Assembly: GCA_963822695.1 (NCBI GenBank)
Contig: CAWGJH010000013.1
Location: 123,215 to 187,214, forward strand
Source: GCA-003244245 sp963822695
GTDB taxonomy: Bacteria; Actinomycetota; Actinomycetes; Mycobacteriales; Pseudonocardiaceae
Length of the DNA stretch: 64,000 bases
Direction of reading: 5' to 3'
Shown one piece after another: positions 1 to 8,727 of this stretch (the stretch's first letter is position 1; every line of letters begins with the position of its first letter). Both the position numbers and the translations under genes were made by a program. The notes under the pieces are model-generated. The model did not search any database, had not been told where the DNA came from, and saw only the letters and a list, made by a program, of their open reading frames with translations.

Positions 1-277
1 TGACGCAGACGATCATCGCTTTGCCCGGTCCACCGAGCTGCGGGCGCATCAGCTCGGAGCGCAGCTCCCAGTGTGCCGCCAAGTCCTCGGCGAGTGTCCT
101 TATCCGGTCGAGCGCGCCGTACACGTTGTTCATGTGGGCGGCGTACCGCATGGCCCGGCGACGCTCGGCGTCGTCCATGTCGGCGGTCAGGGCGTCAGCC
201 TGTGCGTCGATGGTCTCCGGGTCCACGTCCGGGGGCAGCGAGACCGGGATGAGCCGCGGAGAACCCAGAGTAGCCAT
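1..277 (-). pseudogene. Type I restriction R-subunit-like fragment, runs off the left edge
   Basis: The minus strand reads from an ATG at 277 without a stop to base 1. The peptide includes LAEDLAAHWELRSELM and GKAMIVCV, which resemble the stretch between the two motor lobes of HsdR-type subunits (a hydrophobic IAEDIVxHF helix followed by GKxMIVC). The open frame extends upstream only to a TGA at 347-349. On the opposite strand a TIGR04141-like fragment starts near 311, so the gene has lost its N-terminal part, including the helicase P-loop. The family is inferred from short motifs; another SF2 helicase is possible. Whether the rest lies left of the window cannot be seen. Confidence 0.45.
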
Positions 278-310
278 TTCCGGACGGCCGATGATGCCCA
301 GCCGCACACC

Positions 311-949
311 AGGCGCAGCACGGTCTATCTCCTGCAGGACGTCCCGTCATCCAGCGACTCGTTGCGCGAGGCGCTGAACCTCAAGTACGAGGAAGAACAC
401 GGCTTCGAGATCCAGGATGTGAGCATCGGCTTGTCCCCCGGCCTCCTCTACACGGGTGTGATCGCCCGGGGCCGTCCGCCCGAGTGGGCCGACGCCGTTC
501 ACAGACTCACCGGCGTGGAGAACAAGACCGCGGCGGCGGCACTACTCGTGCCCGTCGGCGGCAAGGTCTTCGCCCTCACCTTCGGCATGGGGCACCTTCT
601 GCTCGACCAGTCCCGCGTGACACCCGGTTTCGGGTTCGGCTTCGCGCTCCGGGTACTCAAGCCGGATGCCGTCCGCCAGGTCACCCGCAGCATGATGGAC
701 GCTCGGGGCCGTACCGATCGGAACTCGGCAGCCCAGGACCAGCACATCCACGGCTGCGGCATTGAGGAGTACGGAGAGGTCGTCAGCCGACTCGCAGGAA
801 AACTGGGCGAGACGTCACTCACGCTCAGCAAGGGGCGCAAGCAGTCCATGCAGATCTCGGGCATCGACGCCCTCAAGATCCACCTAGGCGCAGAGCCAAA
901 CGACCTGCTCGCGGATCTCACCGAACTCAACCGCATCGCCACGGCATTA
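311..949 (+). pseudogene. TIGR04141/DUF6119 family protein, N-terminal fragment
   Basis: The frame reads RRSTVYLLQDV, then a middle with AAAALLVPVGGKVFALTFG and GHLLLD, then SGIDALKIHL. This order matches the N-terminal half of TIGR04141 sporadically distributed proteins (usually about 500-570 residues), which occur in defence and mobile regions; their function is not established. No start codon sits at the expected place in this frame: an ATG at 294 would give the usual beginning but is in another frame. Homology stops at about 949, where the antitoxin on the other strand ends. It is therefore broken at both ends, about 210 residues remaining. Confidence 0.6.
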
Positions 950-1273
950 GGCGGATCTGCGAGCGGTCAGGTATGCCTCGACGGCGTCACGCGCGAGCTG
1001 CGAGAGGGTCTTGCCCTCACGAGCAGCGAGCGCCGCCGCTTCTGCCCGGGTGGCTGCGGAGAGGCGGAATCGGACTTGCGGGGAATCCCCAGCGTCAGAC
1101 AGCGAGGGCCGACCGATGCGAGCCGGCGCGAGATCGTCCAGGTCGTAGCCGACCTCGGCTTCGAGGTTGACCTTGTCGATGTAGTCGCTGTCGATCAGGT
1201 TGCCACGGGAGTCGTGAAGCAGCTCATCGGCATCGGGATCGTAGTCGGCGTCGTCGGGGGTCTCGGTGGTCAT
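947..1273 (-). CDS. Ribbon-helix-helix-like antitoxin of a toxin-antitoxin pair
   Basis: 108 residues. The N-terminal 60 residues are acidic (MTTETPDDADYDPDADEL) and the C-terminal part (VRFRLSAATRAEAAALAAREGKT) looks like a small CopG/Arc-type DNA-binding module. The ATG overlaps the original stop of the upstream toxin gene as ATGA (1270-1273), and a GGAGG lies about ten bases before it. The acidic part probably wraps the toxin while the other part binds the operator, by analogy with CopG-type antitoxins. The reading frame is intact although the toxin frame is not. Confidence 0.6.
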   Translation of the reverse strand: MTTETPDDADYDPDADELLHDSRGNLIDSDYIDKVNLEAEVGYDLDDLAPARIGRPSLSDAGDSPQVRFRLSAATRAEAAALAAREGKTLSQLARDAVEAYLTARRSA

Positions 1274-1544
1274 TGGGTCGTCGCCTCCTTCGCGGCGTCG
1301 TAGGCGGAGCGGTACTTCGTCCGGAGATCATCGCGTGGATGACGAGTTCGCCGTCCTCGAGGGGTACGGTCATTATCTCGAGCGGGCGGCCGGCCTCGTC
1401 GTCTCCGAGGTACAGGATTCGGTCGTCGGAGTGGTCATCTGGTGCTGGGATCCGGAAGACTACGAGCGGGTTGTCGATCACATGCTGAGCGCGCGACTTG
1501 CCGATCTTGTGCTTTCGGGCGGCCTGGGTGAACCTCAGGAACAC
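1270..1544 (-). pseudogene. Toxin gene of a TA pair, frameshifted near its 3' end
   Basis: GTG start at 1544. The product FLRFTQAARKHKIGKSRAQHVI ... ILYLGDDEAGRPLEI ... ELVIHAM resembles a common actinobacterial toxin-like family of about 90 residues found next to CopG-type antitoxins. After VIHAM the frame changes: one missing base near 1328 converts the expected LRTKYRSAYDAAKEATTQ tail into an arginine-rich read-through. In the restored frame the stop TGA overlaps the antitoxin ATG by the usual ATGA, which shows that the deletion is secondary. The gene is probably inactive or makes an altered tail. Confidence 0.6.
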
Positions 1545-1547
1545 GGC

Positions 1548-1553
1548 ATTATC
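1548..1553 (-). promoter_or_regulatory. Possible -10 element of the TA operon (leaderless)
   Basis: GATAAT on the minus strand ends three bases before the GTG of the toxin gene. That distance would place the transcript start at or next to the start codon, so the mRNA would be leaderless, which is common in actinobacteria. No clear -35 hexamer is visible. The bases 1554-1830 to its right contain no gene I can support. Confidence 0.3.
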
Positions 1554-1833
1554 GTACCACGATACCCGCAGGCGCAGCAGTAACGTGGAGTCATGGTCGA
1601 GCAGGCTCTACCGGGTGAGCCACTGAAGGTCGTCACAGTCTCGCCCGAAGGCTCGACCAGCGACGAGATAGCGCCGCGACGGGCGTGGATCCGGGCTTTC
1701 AGCGCGCCGGGCTGTTCCTGCCCCTCGTCCACGTCGCGGTCCAATCCTGGTTCGGTCACGTGCTCGGCGCGACGATCTGCTCGACATGTGCGCACCAGGT
1801 CGTCGGGCACCCTGCACACCTCACGTCGGGCGT

Positions 1834-1892
1834 GTTCTGGATGCAGACTGCAGTAATTCAGGGGCCGAGTAGGGCTCTACTGCATCCAGAAC
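1834..1892. terminator. Stem-loop downstream of rarA
   Basis: Perfect 13-base inverted repeat: GTTCTGGATGCAG at 1834-1846 and its complement at 1880-1892, with a 33-base loop. It lies five bases beyond the rarA stop codon. There is no T-run, as is usual for actinobacterial terminators. It could instead be a protein-binding palindrome. Confidence 0.4.
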
Positions 1893-1896
1893 GCGA

Positions 1897-3273
1897 TTAG
1901 TGGCCGCGGATGATGCGGCGGAGTTTGGGCACGCGTTCGGCGAGGGCGCGTTCGGTGCCGTGTCCCGTGGGCTCGTAGTAGTCGCGGCCGACCAGGGCGT
2001 CCGGGGGATACTGCTGGGCCAGCACGCCCTCGGGCGCGTCGTGTGGGTAGCGGTAGCCCTGCGCGTGACCAAGCCGGGCGGAGCCCGCGTAGTGCCCGTC
2101 GCGGAGGTGCGCCGGCACCGGCCCGGTAGCGCCGGCCCGGACGTCAGCCAGCGCCGCGTCGATCGCGGTGATCACCGCATTGGACTTCGGTGCGGTGGCC
2201 AGGTGCACGGTGGCCTGAGCCAGCGCCAACCGGCCCTCGGGCATCCCGATGAGCTGGACGGCATGGGCGGCAGCCACCGCGGTCTGCAGCGCCGTCGGGT
2301 CGGCCATCCCGATGTCCTCGCTGGCGTGCACCACCAGCCGCCGGGCGATGAACCGGGGGTCCTCACCTGCCTCCACCATGCGCGCCAGGTAGTGCAGCGC
2401 CGCGTCGACGTCGGACCCGCGGATGGCCTTGATGAACGCGCTGATCACGTCGTAGTGCTGGTCCCCGGCCCGGTCGTAGCGCACTGCGGCCCGGTCCACC
2501 ACCGACTCGACGCAGGCCAGGTCCACCTCGCGGGCACCCACCGAGATCACCGCCTCGGCGGCAGTCTCCAGCGCGGTCAGCGCCCGCCGGGCGTCCCCGG
2601 CGGCAAGCCGCACCAGATGCTCCTCGGCCGCGGGCGCCAGCGTGATCGACCCACCCAGCCCACGCGGGTCAGCGAGGGCACGCCGGATCACGGTCTGCAC
2701 GTCGTCGTCGGACAACGGGTGCAACCCCAGCACCAGCGAGCGGGACAGCAGCGGCGACACCACCGAGAAGAACGGGTTCTCAGTGGTCGCGGCGACCAGT
2801 AAGACGACCCGATCCTCGACGGCACCGAGCAGCGCATCCTGCTGGGTGCGGGAGAAGCGGTGCACCTCATCGATGAACAGCACCGTGGCGTCCCCACCCT
2901 CGCGGCCCAACCGGCGACGCGCGGCGTCGATCACGGCACGGACTTCCTTGACCCCGGCCGACAGTGCCGACATCGCCTCGAAGCGCCGCCCGGTCGCCTG
3001 CGAGACTAGCCGGGCCAGTGTCGTCTTCCCGGTCCCCGGCGGTCCGTACAGGATCACCGACGCCGCGCGGCCACCCTCGACCAGCCTGCGCAGGGGGCTG
3101 CCGGACGCCAGCAAATGGTCCTGCCCGACGACCTCCTCCAGCGTGGCCGGCCGCATCCGTACCGCCAGCGGTGCCGAGGCGGACAGCCGCTGCTCGGCGA
3201 GGTGCTCGGCCTGCGCGGCAAACAGTCCCTCATCGAACAGGGCTCCGTTATCTGCCAGGCTGTTATCTACCAC
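1897..3273 (-). CDS. rarA: Replication-associated recombination protein A (RarA/MgsA-type AAA+ ATPase)
   Basis: A clamp-loader-like AAA+ ATPase that acts at stalled replication forks. About 458 residues from the GTG at 3273 (VVDNSLADNGALFDEG). It has Walker A GPPGTGKTT, Walker B FIDEVHRFSRTQQD, a sensor-1 stretch AATTENPFF, and the long C-terminal tetramerisation domain with the family signatures ASEDIGMADP and YRYPHD near the end. The start overlaps the end of the SGNH hydrolase gene by 11 bases, so the two are probably co-translated. A longer in-frame start at 3375 exists but would add a cysteine- and arginine-rich stretch unlike the family. Confidence 0.93.
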   Translation of the reverse strand: MVDNSLADNGALFDEGLFAAQAEHLAEQRLSASAPLAVRMRPATLEEVVGQDHLLASGSPLRRLVEGGRAASVILYGPPGTGKTTLARLVSQATGRRFEAMSALSAGVKEVRAVIDAARRRLGREGGDATVLFIDEVHRFSRTQQDALLGAVEDRVVLLVAATTENPFFSVVSPLLSRSLVLGLHPLSDDDVQTVIRRALADPRGLGGSITLAPAAEEHLVRLAAGDARRALTALETAAEAVISVGAREVDLACVESVVDRAAVRYDRAGDQHYDVISAFIKAIRGSDVDAALHYLARMVEAGEDPRFIARRLVVHASEDIGMADPTALQTAVAAAHAVQLIGMPEGRLALAQATVHLATAPKSNAVITAIDAALADVRAGATGPVPAHLRDGHYAGSARLGHAQGYRYPHDAPEGVLAQQYPPDALVGRDYYEPTGHGTERALAERVPKLRRIIRGH

Positions 3274-4093
3274 ACCGTGACGGTACCGCCGCCGGCCGAC
3301 CGAACAGGTCCCGCAGCACCAGCCCGGCGGCATGCGGCAGCAGGTCCCGACCACGCCGAGCCAACCACGGCACACCGTGGCAGACCAGCCAGCCGACGTG
3401 ATGGGCGGCGGTCAGCTGCCGGCCCCCCGAGCAGGTCAGGTCAACCGGATGGGGCACCGCGATGCCGGCACCGGCAAGCAGGTCAGCGAAACCGGAGGCG
3501 AGCATCCGGTGCCCACGCTCGGAGGGGTGCAGACGGTCCACGCTCCACGCCCCGGGGTCGCAGGCGCCGGGCACCAGGTGCAGATCCAGGCACAGCACGC
3601 CACGACGGGCCACCACCTGATCGGTGGCACCGTTGAGCTGTCCGATCCGGTGGTGCAGGGCGCGGTGCAGGGGTCCAGGCAACCGGAACACTCGTCCATG
3701 ATCGTGAAACCGGGTGGTCAGCACCACAGCACCACCGGTCTGCAGCGCGGTGACCGTGGCATCAAGGTCATTGCACAGCGCGACGGGATCGAAGTCCGAG
3801 CGCAGCGTGTCGTTCATCCCGGCCAGGATCACCACGACATCGGGGCGCGCCGCCACCGCGCTGGGCAGCTGCCAGTGCCGTAGGTCGGTCATCCGCGCAC
3901 CGATGACGGACAGGTTGGTGTACCGGACCTCTCCGGGGGCACCGAGGGCCGCCGCCAGCAGCGGACCGAAACCACGCCAGCCACCAGCGGGCAGTGGATC
4001 GCCCAGGCCGACCGCGGTGGAATCACCGAGCACGGCCAGGCTCGCGACGCGACGGCCAAGAGGAAGGACGGCGGGGATCGTTTCCACGGCCAC
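3263..4093 (-). CDS. SGNH/GDSL hydrolase
   Basis: 276 residues. Block I GDST (catalytic Ser) is near residue 24, block III GMND near 93 and block V DRLHPSERGH near 187, carrying the Asp/His of the triad. No signal peptide is visible, so it is probably a cytoplasmic esterase or lipase; the substrate is unknown. The start is GTG at 4093. Its 3' end overlaps the rarA start, so the gene is probably first in a two-gene operon with rarA; aspS lies 90 bases upstream on the same strand. Confidence 0.85.
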   Translation of the reverse strand: MAVETIPAVLPLGRRVASLAVLGDSTAVGLGDPLPAGGWRGFGPLLAAALGAPGEVRYTNLSVIGARMTDLRHWQLPSAVAARPDVVVILAGMNDTLRSDFDPVALCNDLDATVTALQTGGAVVLTTRFHDHGRVFRLPGPLHRALHHRIGQLNGATDQVVARRGVLCLDLHLVPGACDPGAWSVDRLHPSERGHRMLASGFADLLAGAGIAVPHPVDLTCSGGRQLTAAHHVGWLVCHGVPWLARRGRDLLPHAAGLVLRDLFGRPAAVPSRCGR

Positions 4094-4182
4094 CCACCGA
4101 TGATCACGCGGTGAGGCTCACCGCCAGTGAGCAACCGATGACATGTCGGGGGCAACTGCGCGAATTATCCGTGCCGCAGCCG

Positions 4183-5955
4183 CTAGCTCTTTGCGGGAGG
4201 CTTCGCGTCCACCCCGGCCTCGGCGCGCTGCTCGGGAGTGATCGGGGCGGGAGCGCCAGTGAGCGGGTCGAGGCCGCCACCGGACTTGGGGAACGCGATG
4301 ACCTCACGCAGCGAGTCGGCACCGGCGAGCAGCATGCAGATCCGGTCCCAGCCGAAGGCAATCCCCCCGTGCGGCGGCGGGCCATAGCGAAACGCCTCCA
4401 GCAAGAACCCGAACTTCTCCCGCGCCTCATCATCGGAGATCCCGAGCACTCTGAACACCCGCTGCTGCATGTCGGCCTGGTGGATACGGATCGAGCCCCC
4501 GCCGATCTCGTGGCCATTGCAGACCAGGTCATAAGCGTAGGCCAACGCCGAGCCCGGGTCCTGTTCGAACCGGTCAGCCCACTGCGGTGTGGGTGCGGTG
4601 AACGGATGATGCACCGCGGTCCAGCCGCTGTTCCCCATCGCGACGTCGCCGCTGCGCTCGGCTGGCTCGAACATGGGGGCATCGACTATCCAGACGAACG
4701 ACCAGGCCGATTCATCGATCAGGCCGCAGCGCCGGCCGATCTCCACCCGGGCGGCACCCAGCAGCGCACGCGCGTCACGTGGATCACCAGCAGCGAAAAA
4801 CACACAGTCGCCGGGGTTGGCGCCGACCACCTTGGCCAGGCCGTCCCGCTCGTGCTCAGCGAGGTTGCGGGCCACCGGACCGGACAGCTCGCCGTCCGCG
4901 CCGATCAGCACGTAGGCCAGGCCCTTGGCGCCCCTTTGTTTGGCCCACTCCTGCCAGGCGCCCAGTTGCCGGCGCGCCTGGCTCGCCCCGCCGGGCATGA
5001 CGACCGCACCCACGTAGGGCGCCTGGAACACCCGGAACGGGGTGTCCACAAAGTAGCTGGTGAGCTCGGTGAGCTCGAGCCCGAAGCGGAGGTCCGGCTT
5101 GTCGGTGCCGTAACGGGCCATCGCGTCGGCGTAGCGCAGCTGCGGGATCGGCCGCTCGATCTGGTGGTTGGCCAGCTCCGACCACAGCCTGACCACCACC
5201 CGCTCGCTCAGCTCGATCACCTCGTCCTGCTCGACGAAGCTCATCTCGATGTCAAGCTGGGTGAACTCGGGCTGCCGGTCAGCGCGGAAGTCCTCGTCCC
5301 GGTAGCAGCGGGCGAACTGGTAGTACCGCTCCACCCCGGCCACCATCAGTAGCTGCTTGAACAGCTGCGGCGACTGCGGCAGTGCGTACCAGCAGCCAGG
5401 CTGCAGCCGCGCCGGCACTAGGAAGTCCCGCGCGCCCTCCGGGGTGGAGCGGGTCAGGGTCGGAGTCTCCACCTCGATGAAACCCTGCAGGTCCAGCACG
5501 TCGCGGGTGATCCGGTTGGCATCGCTGCGCAGCCGCAGCACAGCCGTCGGGCCGGGGCGGCGCAGGTCGAGATAGCGGTACCGGAGCCGAATCTCCTCGC
5601 CGACCTCCAGGTGCTCGTCGAGCTGGAACGGCAGTGGGGCGCACTCGCTGAGCACCGTCAACTCCTCGGCGATGACCTCGACGTCGCCGGTGTACAGATC
5701 CGGGTTCTCACTGCCCTCGGGGCGCAGCGCCACCGTGCCGGTGACCTGGATGCAGAACTCGGCGCGCAGCCGGTGTGCCCGCCGCGCCATCTCACCCTCG
5801 CGGAACACCACCTGGGCCACCCCGAGCTCGTCCCGCAGGTCGATGAAGATCACACCTCCGTGGTCACGGCGGCGGTCGACCCACCCAGCGAGGGTCACAG
5901 TCTGCCCTGGGTGCTCGTCAGCATCGAGCGAGCCGGCATAGTCGGTGCGGATCAC
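4183..5955 (-). CDS. aspS: Aspartate-tRNA ligase (AspS)
   Basis: Class II synthetase, about 590 residues, charging tRNA-Asp. N-terminal OB-fold (TLAGWVDRRRDHGGVIFIDL), then class II motif 1 region, motif 2 (FARCYRDEDFRADRQPEFTQ), the bacterial GAD insertion and motif 3 (HGGIAFGWDRICML). The GTG at 5955 is chosen because it gives the usual beginning VIRTDYAGSL and has GAGGAG about ten bases upstream. Actinobacterial AspS is often non-discriminating and also charges tRNA-Asn; that cannot be decided here. Confidence 0.96.
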   Translation of the reverse strand: MIRTDYAGSLDADEHPGQTVTLAGWVDRRRDHGGVIFIDLRDELGVAQVVFREGEMARRAHRLRAEFCIQVTGTVALRPEGSENPDLYTGDVEVIAEELTVLSECAPLPFQLDEHLEVGEEIRLRYRYLDLRRPGPTAVLRLRSDANRITRDVLDLQGFIEVETPTLTRSTPEGARDFLVPARLQPGCWYALPQSPQLFKQLLMVAGVERYYQFARCYRDEDFRADRQPEFTQLDIEMSFVEQDEVIELSERVVVRLWSELANHQIERPIPQLRYADAMARYGTDKPDLRFGLELTELTSYFVDTPFRVFQAPYVGAVVMPGGASQARRQLGAWQEWAKQRGAKGLAYVLIGADGELSGPVARNLAEHERDGLAKVVGANPGDCVFFAAGDPRDARALLGAARVEIGRRCGLIDESAWSFVWIVDAPMFEPAERSGDVAMGNSGWTAVHHPFTAPTPQWADRFEQDPGSALAYAYDLVCNGHEIGGGSIRIHQADMQQRVFRVLGISDDEAREKFGFLLEAFRYGPPPHGGIAFGWDRICMLLAGADSLREVIAFPKSGGGLDPLTGAPAPITPEQRAEAGVDAKPPAKS

Positions 5956-6063
5956 GGAAGCGGGCTCCTCGACCTGAAACGATAAACTGGCGACCCTGCA
6001 GAGGTTAGCCCCGCCACCCGACACTCCAGGGATCAGCCGTCGCCGAAGCCACCGAGCTGCACC

Positions 6064-6415
6064 TCAATCACGGGTTGCGCGTTCTGGCCAGATGACCCGA
6101 ACCCTACGACCGCACCCGCGTGCACGCGCTACCACGTCTGCGGTGCCAACAGAGCCGCGCGCGGGCTTTCCGTCCCAGACGGCGAACAGTTCACTGACCA
6201 CCGAGATCATCAGCTCACTGGCTGCCATGTGTGCTTGGCGCAAAGGCGCGATCTGGGCGCGGTGGAAGTACAGAGGCGCCACCTCCTCCCTCAGACCTGG
6301 AACCGTTCTGACCGTGTGCAAGGCGGACCTCGATCACCGGCGCGGCGGCCAGAGTCCCTCGGGGGCGCTGCGCGGCGGGGACTATCTGTAGGTGCTCGCC
6401 GTGGCCACAAGTTCA
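6064..6415 (-). pseudogene. C-terminal remnant of a SLOG/LOG-type nucleotide-binding protein
   Basis: The last part reads MAASELMISVVSELFAVWDG then GTADVVARARGCGRRVRVIWPE, resembling the end of actinobacterial SLOG-superfamily (LOG/DprA-like Rossmann) proteins that pair an AVWDG motif with GTADVV. Upstream, a piece like HLQIVPAAQ appears in a different frame near 6380-6410, so the N-terminal part is frameshifted and mostly lost. It lies at the junction between aspS and the inserted radical-SAM cluster. Confidence 0.45.
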
Positions 6416-6495
6416 CCCGATCGGGGTTGAACATGACGTATTTACCAGGGCGTCGCTCGTCCTCTTTCCCTACGATACGGGGAGAGAACGTCGAA

Positions 6496-6642
6496 ATGCG
6501 GAATCTGGGGGTGGGGCGAAGCACCGGTCATGGCGGAGCAGAGGGAGATCGTGTCCGCGATGGCACGTCTTTCGAGCCGCAGGAAAATGCGGCCGCAGCG
6601 CCGGCACCCGCCCGCTCCAGCCTCCATGAGCAATGCTAAACA
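6496..6642 (+). CDS. Possible 48-residue peptide upstream of the radical-SAM cluster
   Basis: ATG at 6496 preceded by GGAGAG with good spacing. The peptide is rich in Gly, Arg and Ala-Pro and ends SSLHEQC. Another frame (ATG at 6530, stop at 6679) encodes a 49-residue basic peptide whose stop overlaps the TTG start of the next gene as TTGA. Only one of these, or neither, is likely to be real. They are recorded because they occupy the place of a precursor-peptide gene; the sequence alone cannot decide. Confidence 0.25.
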
Positions 6643-6675
6643 ACCACGGCAGACAGCAGACAGGAGGGCTGATAG

Positions 6676-7482
6676 TTGACCTCGCCGACTGAGCCTGAGG
6701 ACGCGCTGGCTATGGATATGCGTCGCGACCTGCAGCGCGTTGATCGAGTTATGACCCAAGTCATCAGTGACTCCGCAACGGCGGAAGAGTTTGTACGCGA
6801 TCCCAATGGCGTGCTCGCTCGCCTTGGCCTGCACCCGCCAGCCTCACGTGAAGTGCACGACCGTGTGAACCGCATCTTTTACGCCGTCCTCACCAACACC
6901 GAGCTTATAAACCTCATAATCGACCACTACACCGGCTTCACGGGGCCAGTAGAGGACAATACCAGGATCCGCGACGAGGCACTCGCTCGTGGCGCCTTAG
7001 AACACTCAATCGAGTTCGACATGGCAGGGGCGGATCATGTCCTCCGTCAGCCCGAGGTACTCCGTCGAATCTACCACCTCACACTGTACGACCTGAATAA
7101 CCGGCGACTGCTTCAGGAAGTCTATTCCACTGAGCACCTGGACGACTACATCGAGCGACTGGTGGAGTCGGTCCAGGCCCGACTGCCCATCCGCGAGCAT
7201 CCTAAGCTCGAGACGTGGGATGCCAACTATGGAGTCGGCACCGGCTTCGGTGCAGTACAGTCCGAAGTCGGCCCAGTCGCCACCGCCGTGGCGATAGCTG
7301 AAGGCCTCCTTGCCTTGACGGTAGCTGTTCCGGTGGAGGTCGCTGGTTTCGTCAGCCCGGAGACGGTCAACAACGCCGCGCGGGGCGACTCAGCGTCGGT
7401 CCGCGCGCTTGCCACCGTAGCGAATCTGTTGCAACTCGCTGGTGAGGTACTAGTGTACGCGAACGACTATGAGCGCCCCTGA
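6676..7482 (+). CDS. Unknown protein with a leader-like N-terminal segment; first gene of radical-SAM cluster
   Basis: 268 residues, TTG start at 6676 with AGGAGG about nine bases upstream. Residues 39-52 read FVRDPNGVLARLGL, close to the DPxxxLxxLGL signature in nitrile-hydratase-type (NHLP) RiPP leaders and related helical domains. The centre is helical and acidic. Residues 205-265 are glycine- and alanine-rich and hydrophobic, starting WDANYGVGTGFGAVQ. It overlaps the radical-SAM gene by 14 bases. It may be an unusually large precursor, or a partner protein that presents a substrate. It contains a TTA codon (6997-6999). No full-length family is recognised. Confidence 0.7.
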   Translation: MTSPTEPEDALAMDMRRDLQRVDRVMTQVISDSATAEEFVRDPNGVLARLGLHPPASREVHDRVNRIFYAVLTNTELINLIIDHYTGFTGPVEDNTRIRDEALARGALEHSIEFDMAGADHVLRQPEVLRRIYHLTLYDLNNRRLLQEVYSTEHLDDYIERLVESVQARLPIREHPKLETWDANYGVGTGFGAVQSEVGPVATAVAIAEGLLALTVAVPVEVAGFVSPETVNNAARGDSASVRALATVANLLQLAGEVLVYANDYERP

Positions 7483-8629
7483 ACTGGCGCCCGAGACCCA
7501 TAAGGGGACTGGATCGGGCCGCCTCCTAGTTCAGCCGGAGATTCTGACGATCCTCGGCACCTACAAGTGCACTGCAGCCTGCGAGAATTGCTGCTTTGGA
7601 AGCAATCCCTACATTACGAAGCGGCTCGGACTCTCAGACATCCTCTCCTACATCCAGGAGGGGGCACGGTATCCCGCCTGCAAGCTGGTCGTCTTCTCGG
7701 GAGGCGAGTGCTTTCTGTTACGTAACGATCTTGTTGTCGCAGTGGAGTATGCTACGAGCCTGGGCCTAGGCACCCGCTGCGTCACCAATGGTTACTGGGC
7801 GAAGAGGATGGACCACGGTCGCAAGCGCCTGCAGGCTCTGCGGCATGCAGGACTCAAAGAGCTGAACATCAGCACTGGCGATTACCATCAGCGGTTCGTT
7901 GACCAGGAGACGGTCATCAACGCCGCTTGCCTCTCCGTTGAATTAGAGATGGACTCTACAGTAATCATGGTGGAATTGCAGAAGGAGCGGCACGTAACGG
8001 CGAGTGATCTCACTGCAGACCCGCGAATTCAACAGCTCCTAACCCTGCACCGCCCGCGTTTCCATATTATCGAGTCTCCTTGGATGCCCATGAGTCACGA
8101 GGAGCGCATCGAGCAGGACAAGACGCGCATGCTCAACCGAAAAAACGTGCACCTGCGCACGGGCTGTACCTCTGTTCTCACCACCAGCGTACTGACTCCT
8201 GATCACAAAATCGGCTTCTGTTGCGGACTTACACGAGAACGTATTCCAGAGCTAAATGCCCCGTGGGAGGACGGTTCTCTTGAAGCCTTGATCGATCAGG
8301 CGTCGCATGATTTCATGAAGATCTGGCTATTCGTTAACGGACCAGAGAGGATACTGGCCTGGGCTGCCACTAAAGACAAGCGCATCAAGTGGGAGGACCG
8401 CTACTCGCACCACTGTCACGCTTGCTTGGCGCTCTTTGCTAATCCGCTAGTTCGCACGGCCATTAAGAGCCACTACCGTGAACGAATTGACGACGTGCTA
8501 ATGCGTTACACTGTAAAGCTTCGTACGCAGCACGCGACTGCCCACGACTTGCCGGCATGCGCGTCTGATCCGACTCCTAACATGGACGACAGGAGGCCTA
8601 CGGCGGGAGCGACGGGGCCTCCCCGGTAG
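7469..8629 (+). CDS. Radical SAM enzyme with C-terminal cysteine cluster
   Basis: 386 residues. The [4Fe-4S] motif is C34-x3-C38-x2-C41 (CTAACENC) and the SAM-binding GGE is at 78-80. Further cysteines at 233, 251, 252, 316 and 319 (CHAC) could hold an auxiliary cluster, in the place of a SPASM or twitch domain. The ATG lies inside the preceding gene (ATGAGCGCCCCTGA shared), so translation is coupled. TTA codons occur at 7718 and 7943. Many such enzymes modify ribosomal peptides; with the leader-like neighbour that is the favoured, but unproven, role. The tail after 350 is proline-rich and may be disordered. Confidence 0.85.
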   Translation: MSAPELAPETHKGTGSGRLLVQPEILTILGTYKCTAACENCCFGSNPYITKRLGLSDILSYIQEGARYPACKLVVFSGGECFLLRNDLVVAVEYATSLGLGTRCVTNGYWAKRMDHGRKRLQALRHAGLKELNISTGDYHQRFVDQETVINAACLSVELEMDSTVIMVELQKERHVTASDLTADPRIQQLLTLHRPRFHIIESPWMPMSHEERIEQDKTRMLNRKNVHLRTGCTSVLTTSVLTPDHKIGFCCGLTRERIPELNAPWEDGSLEALIDQASHDFMKIWLFVNGPERILAWAATKDKRIKWEDRYSHHCHACLALFANPLVRTAIKSHYRERIDDVLMRYTVKLRTQHATAHDLPACASDPTPNMDDRRPTAGATGPPR

Positions 8630-8727
8630 TCCTCCACGCGACTGCGCCGGGTTGCCCGCTGTCCAGTCCTGGTCCTCCCCATCGGGCCTCCTGGATGCGA
8701 GCATCCCAGACTGGAGGAACTATTCAT

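Noticed and set aside
71..1303. A single 410-codon plus-strand frame covering the left end
   Set aside because: Only codons from about 311 to 949 resemble a protein family. The outer parts lie opposite better-supported minus-strand genes (R-subunit-like fragment, antitoxin).
1535..1900. Small frames between the TA pair and rarA
   Set aside because: Frames on both strands conflict and none resembles a known protein.
3275..3375. Longer rarA start giving 492 residues
   Set aside because: The added residues are Cys/Arg-rich, unlike the family, and would overlap the SGNH hydrolase gene by over 100 bases.
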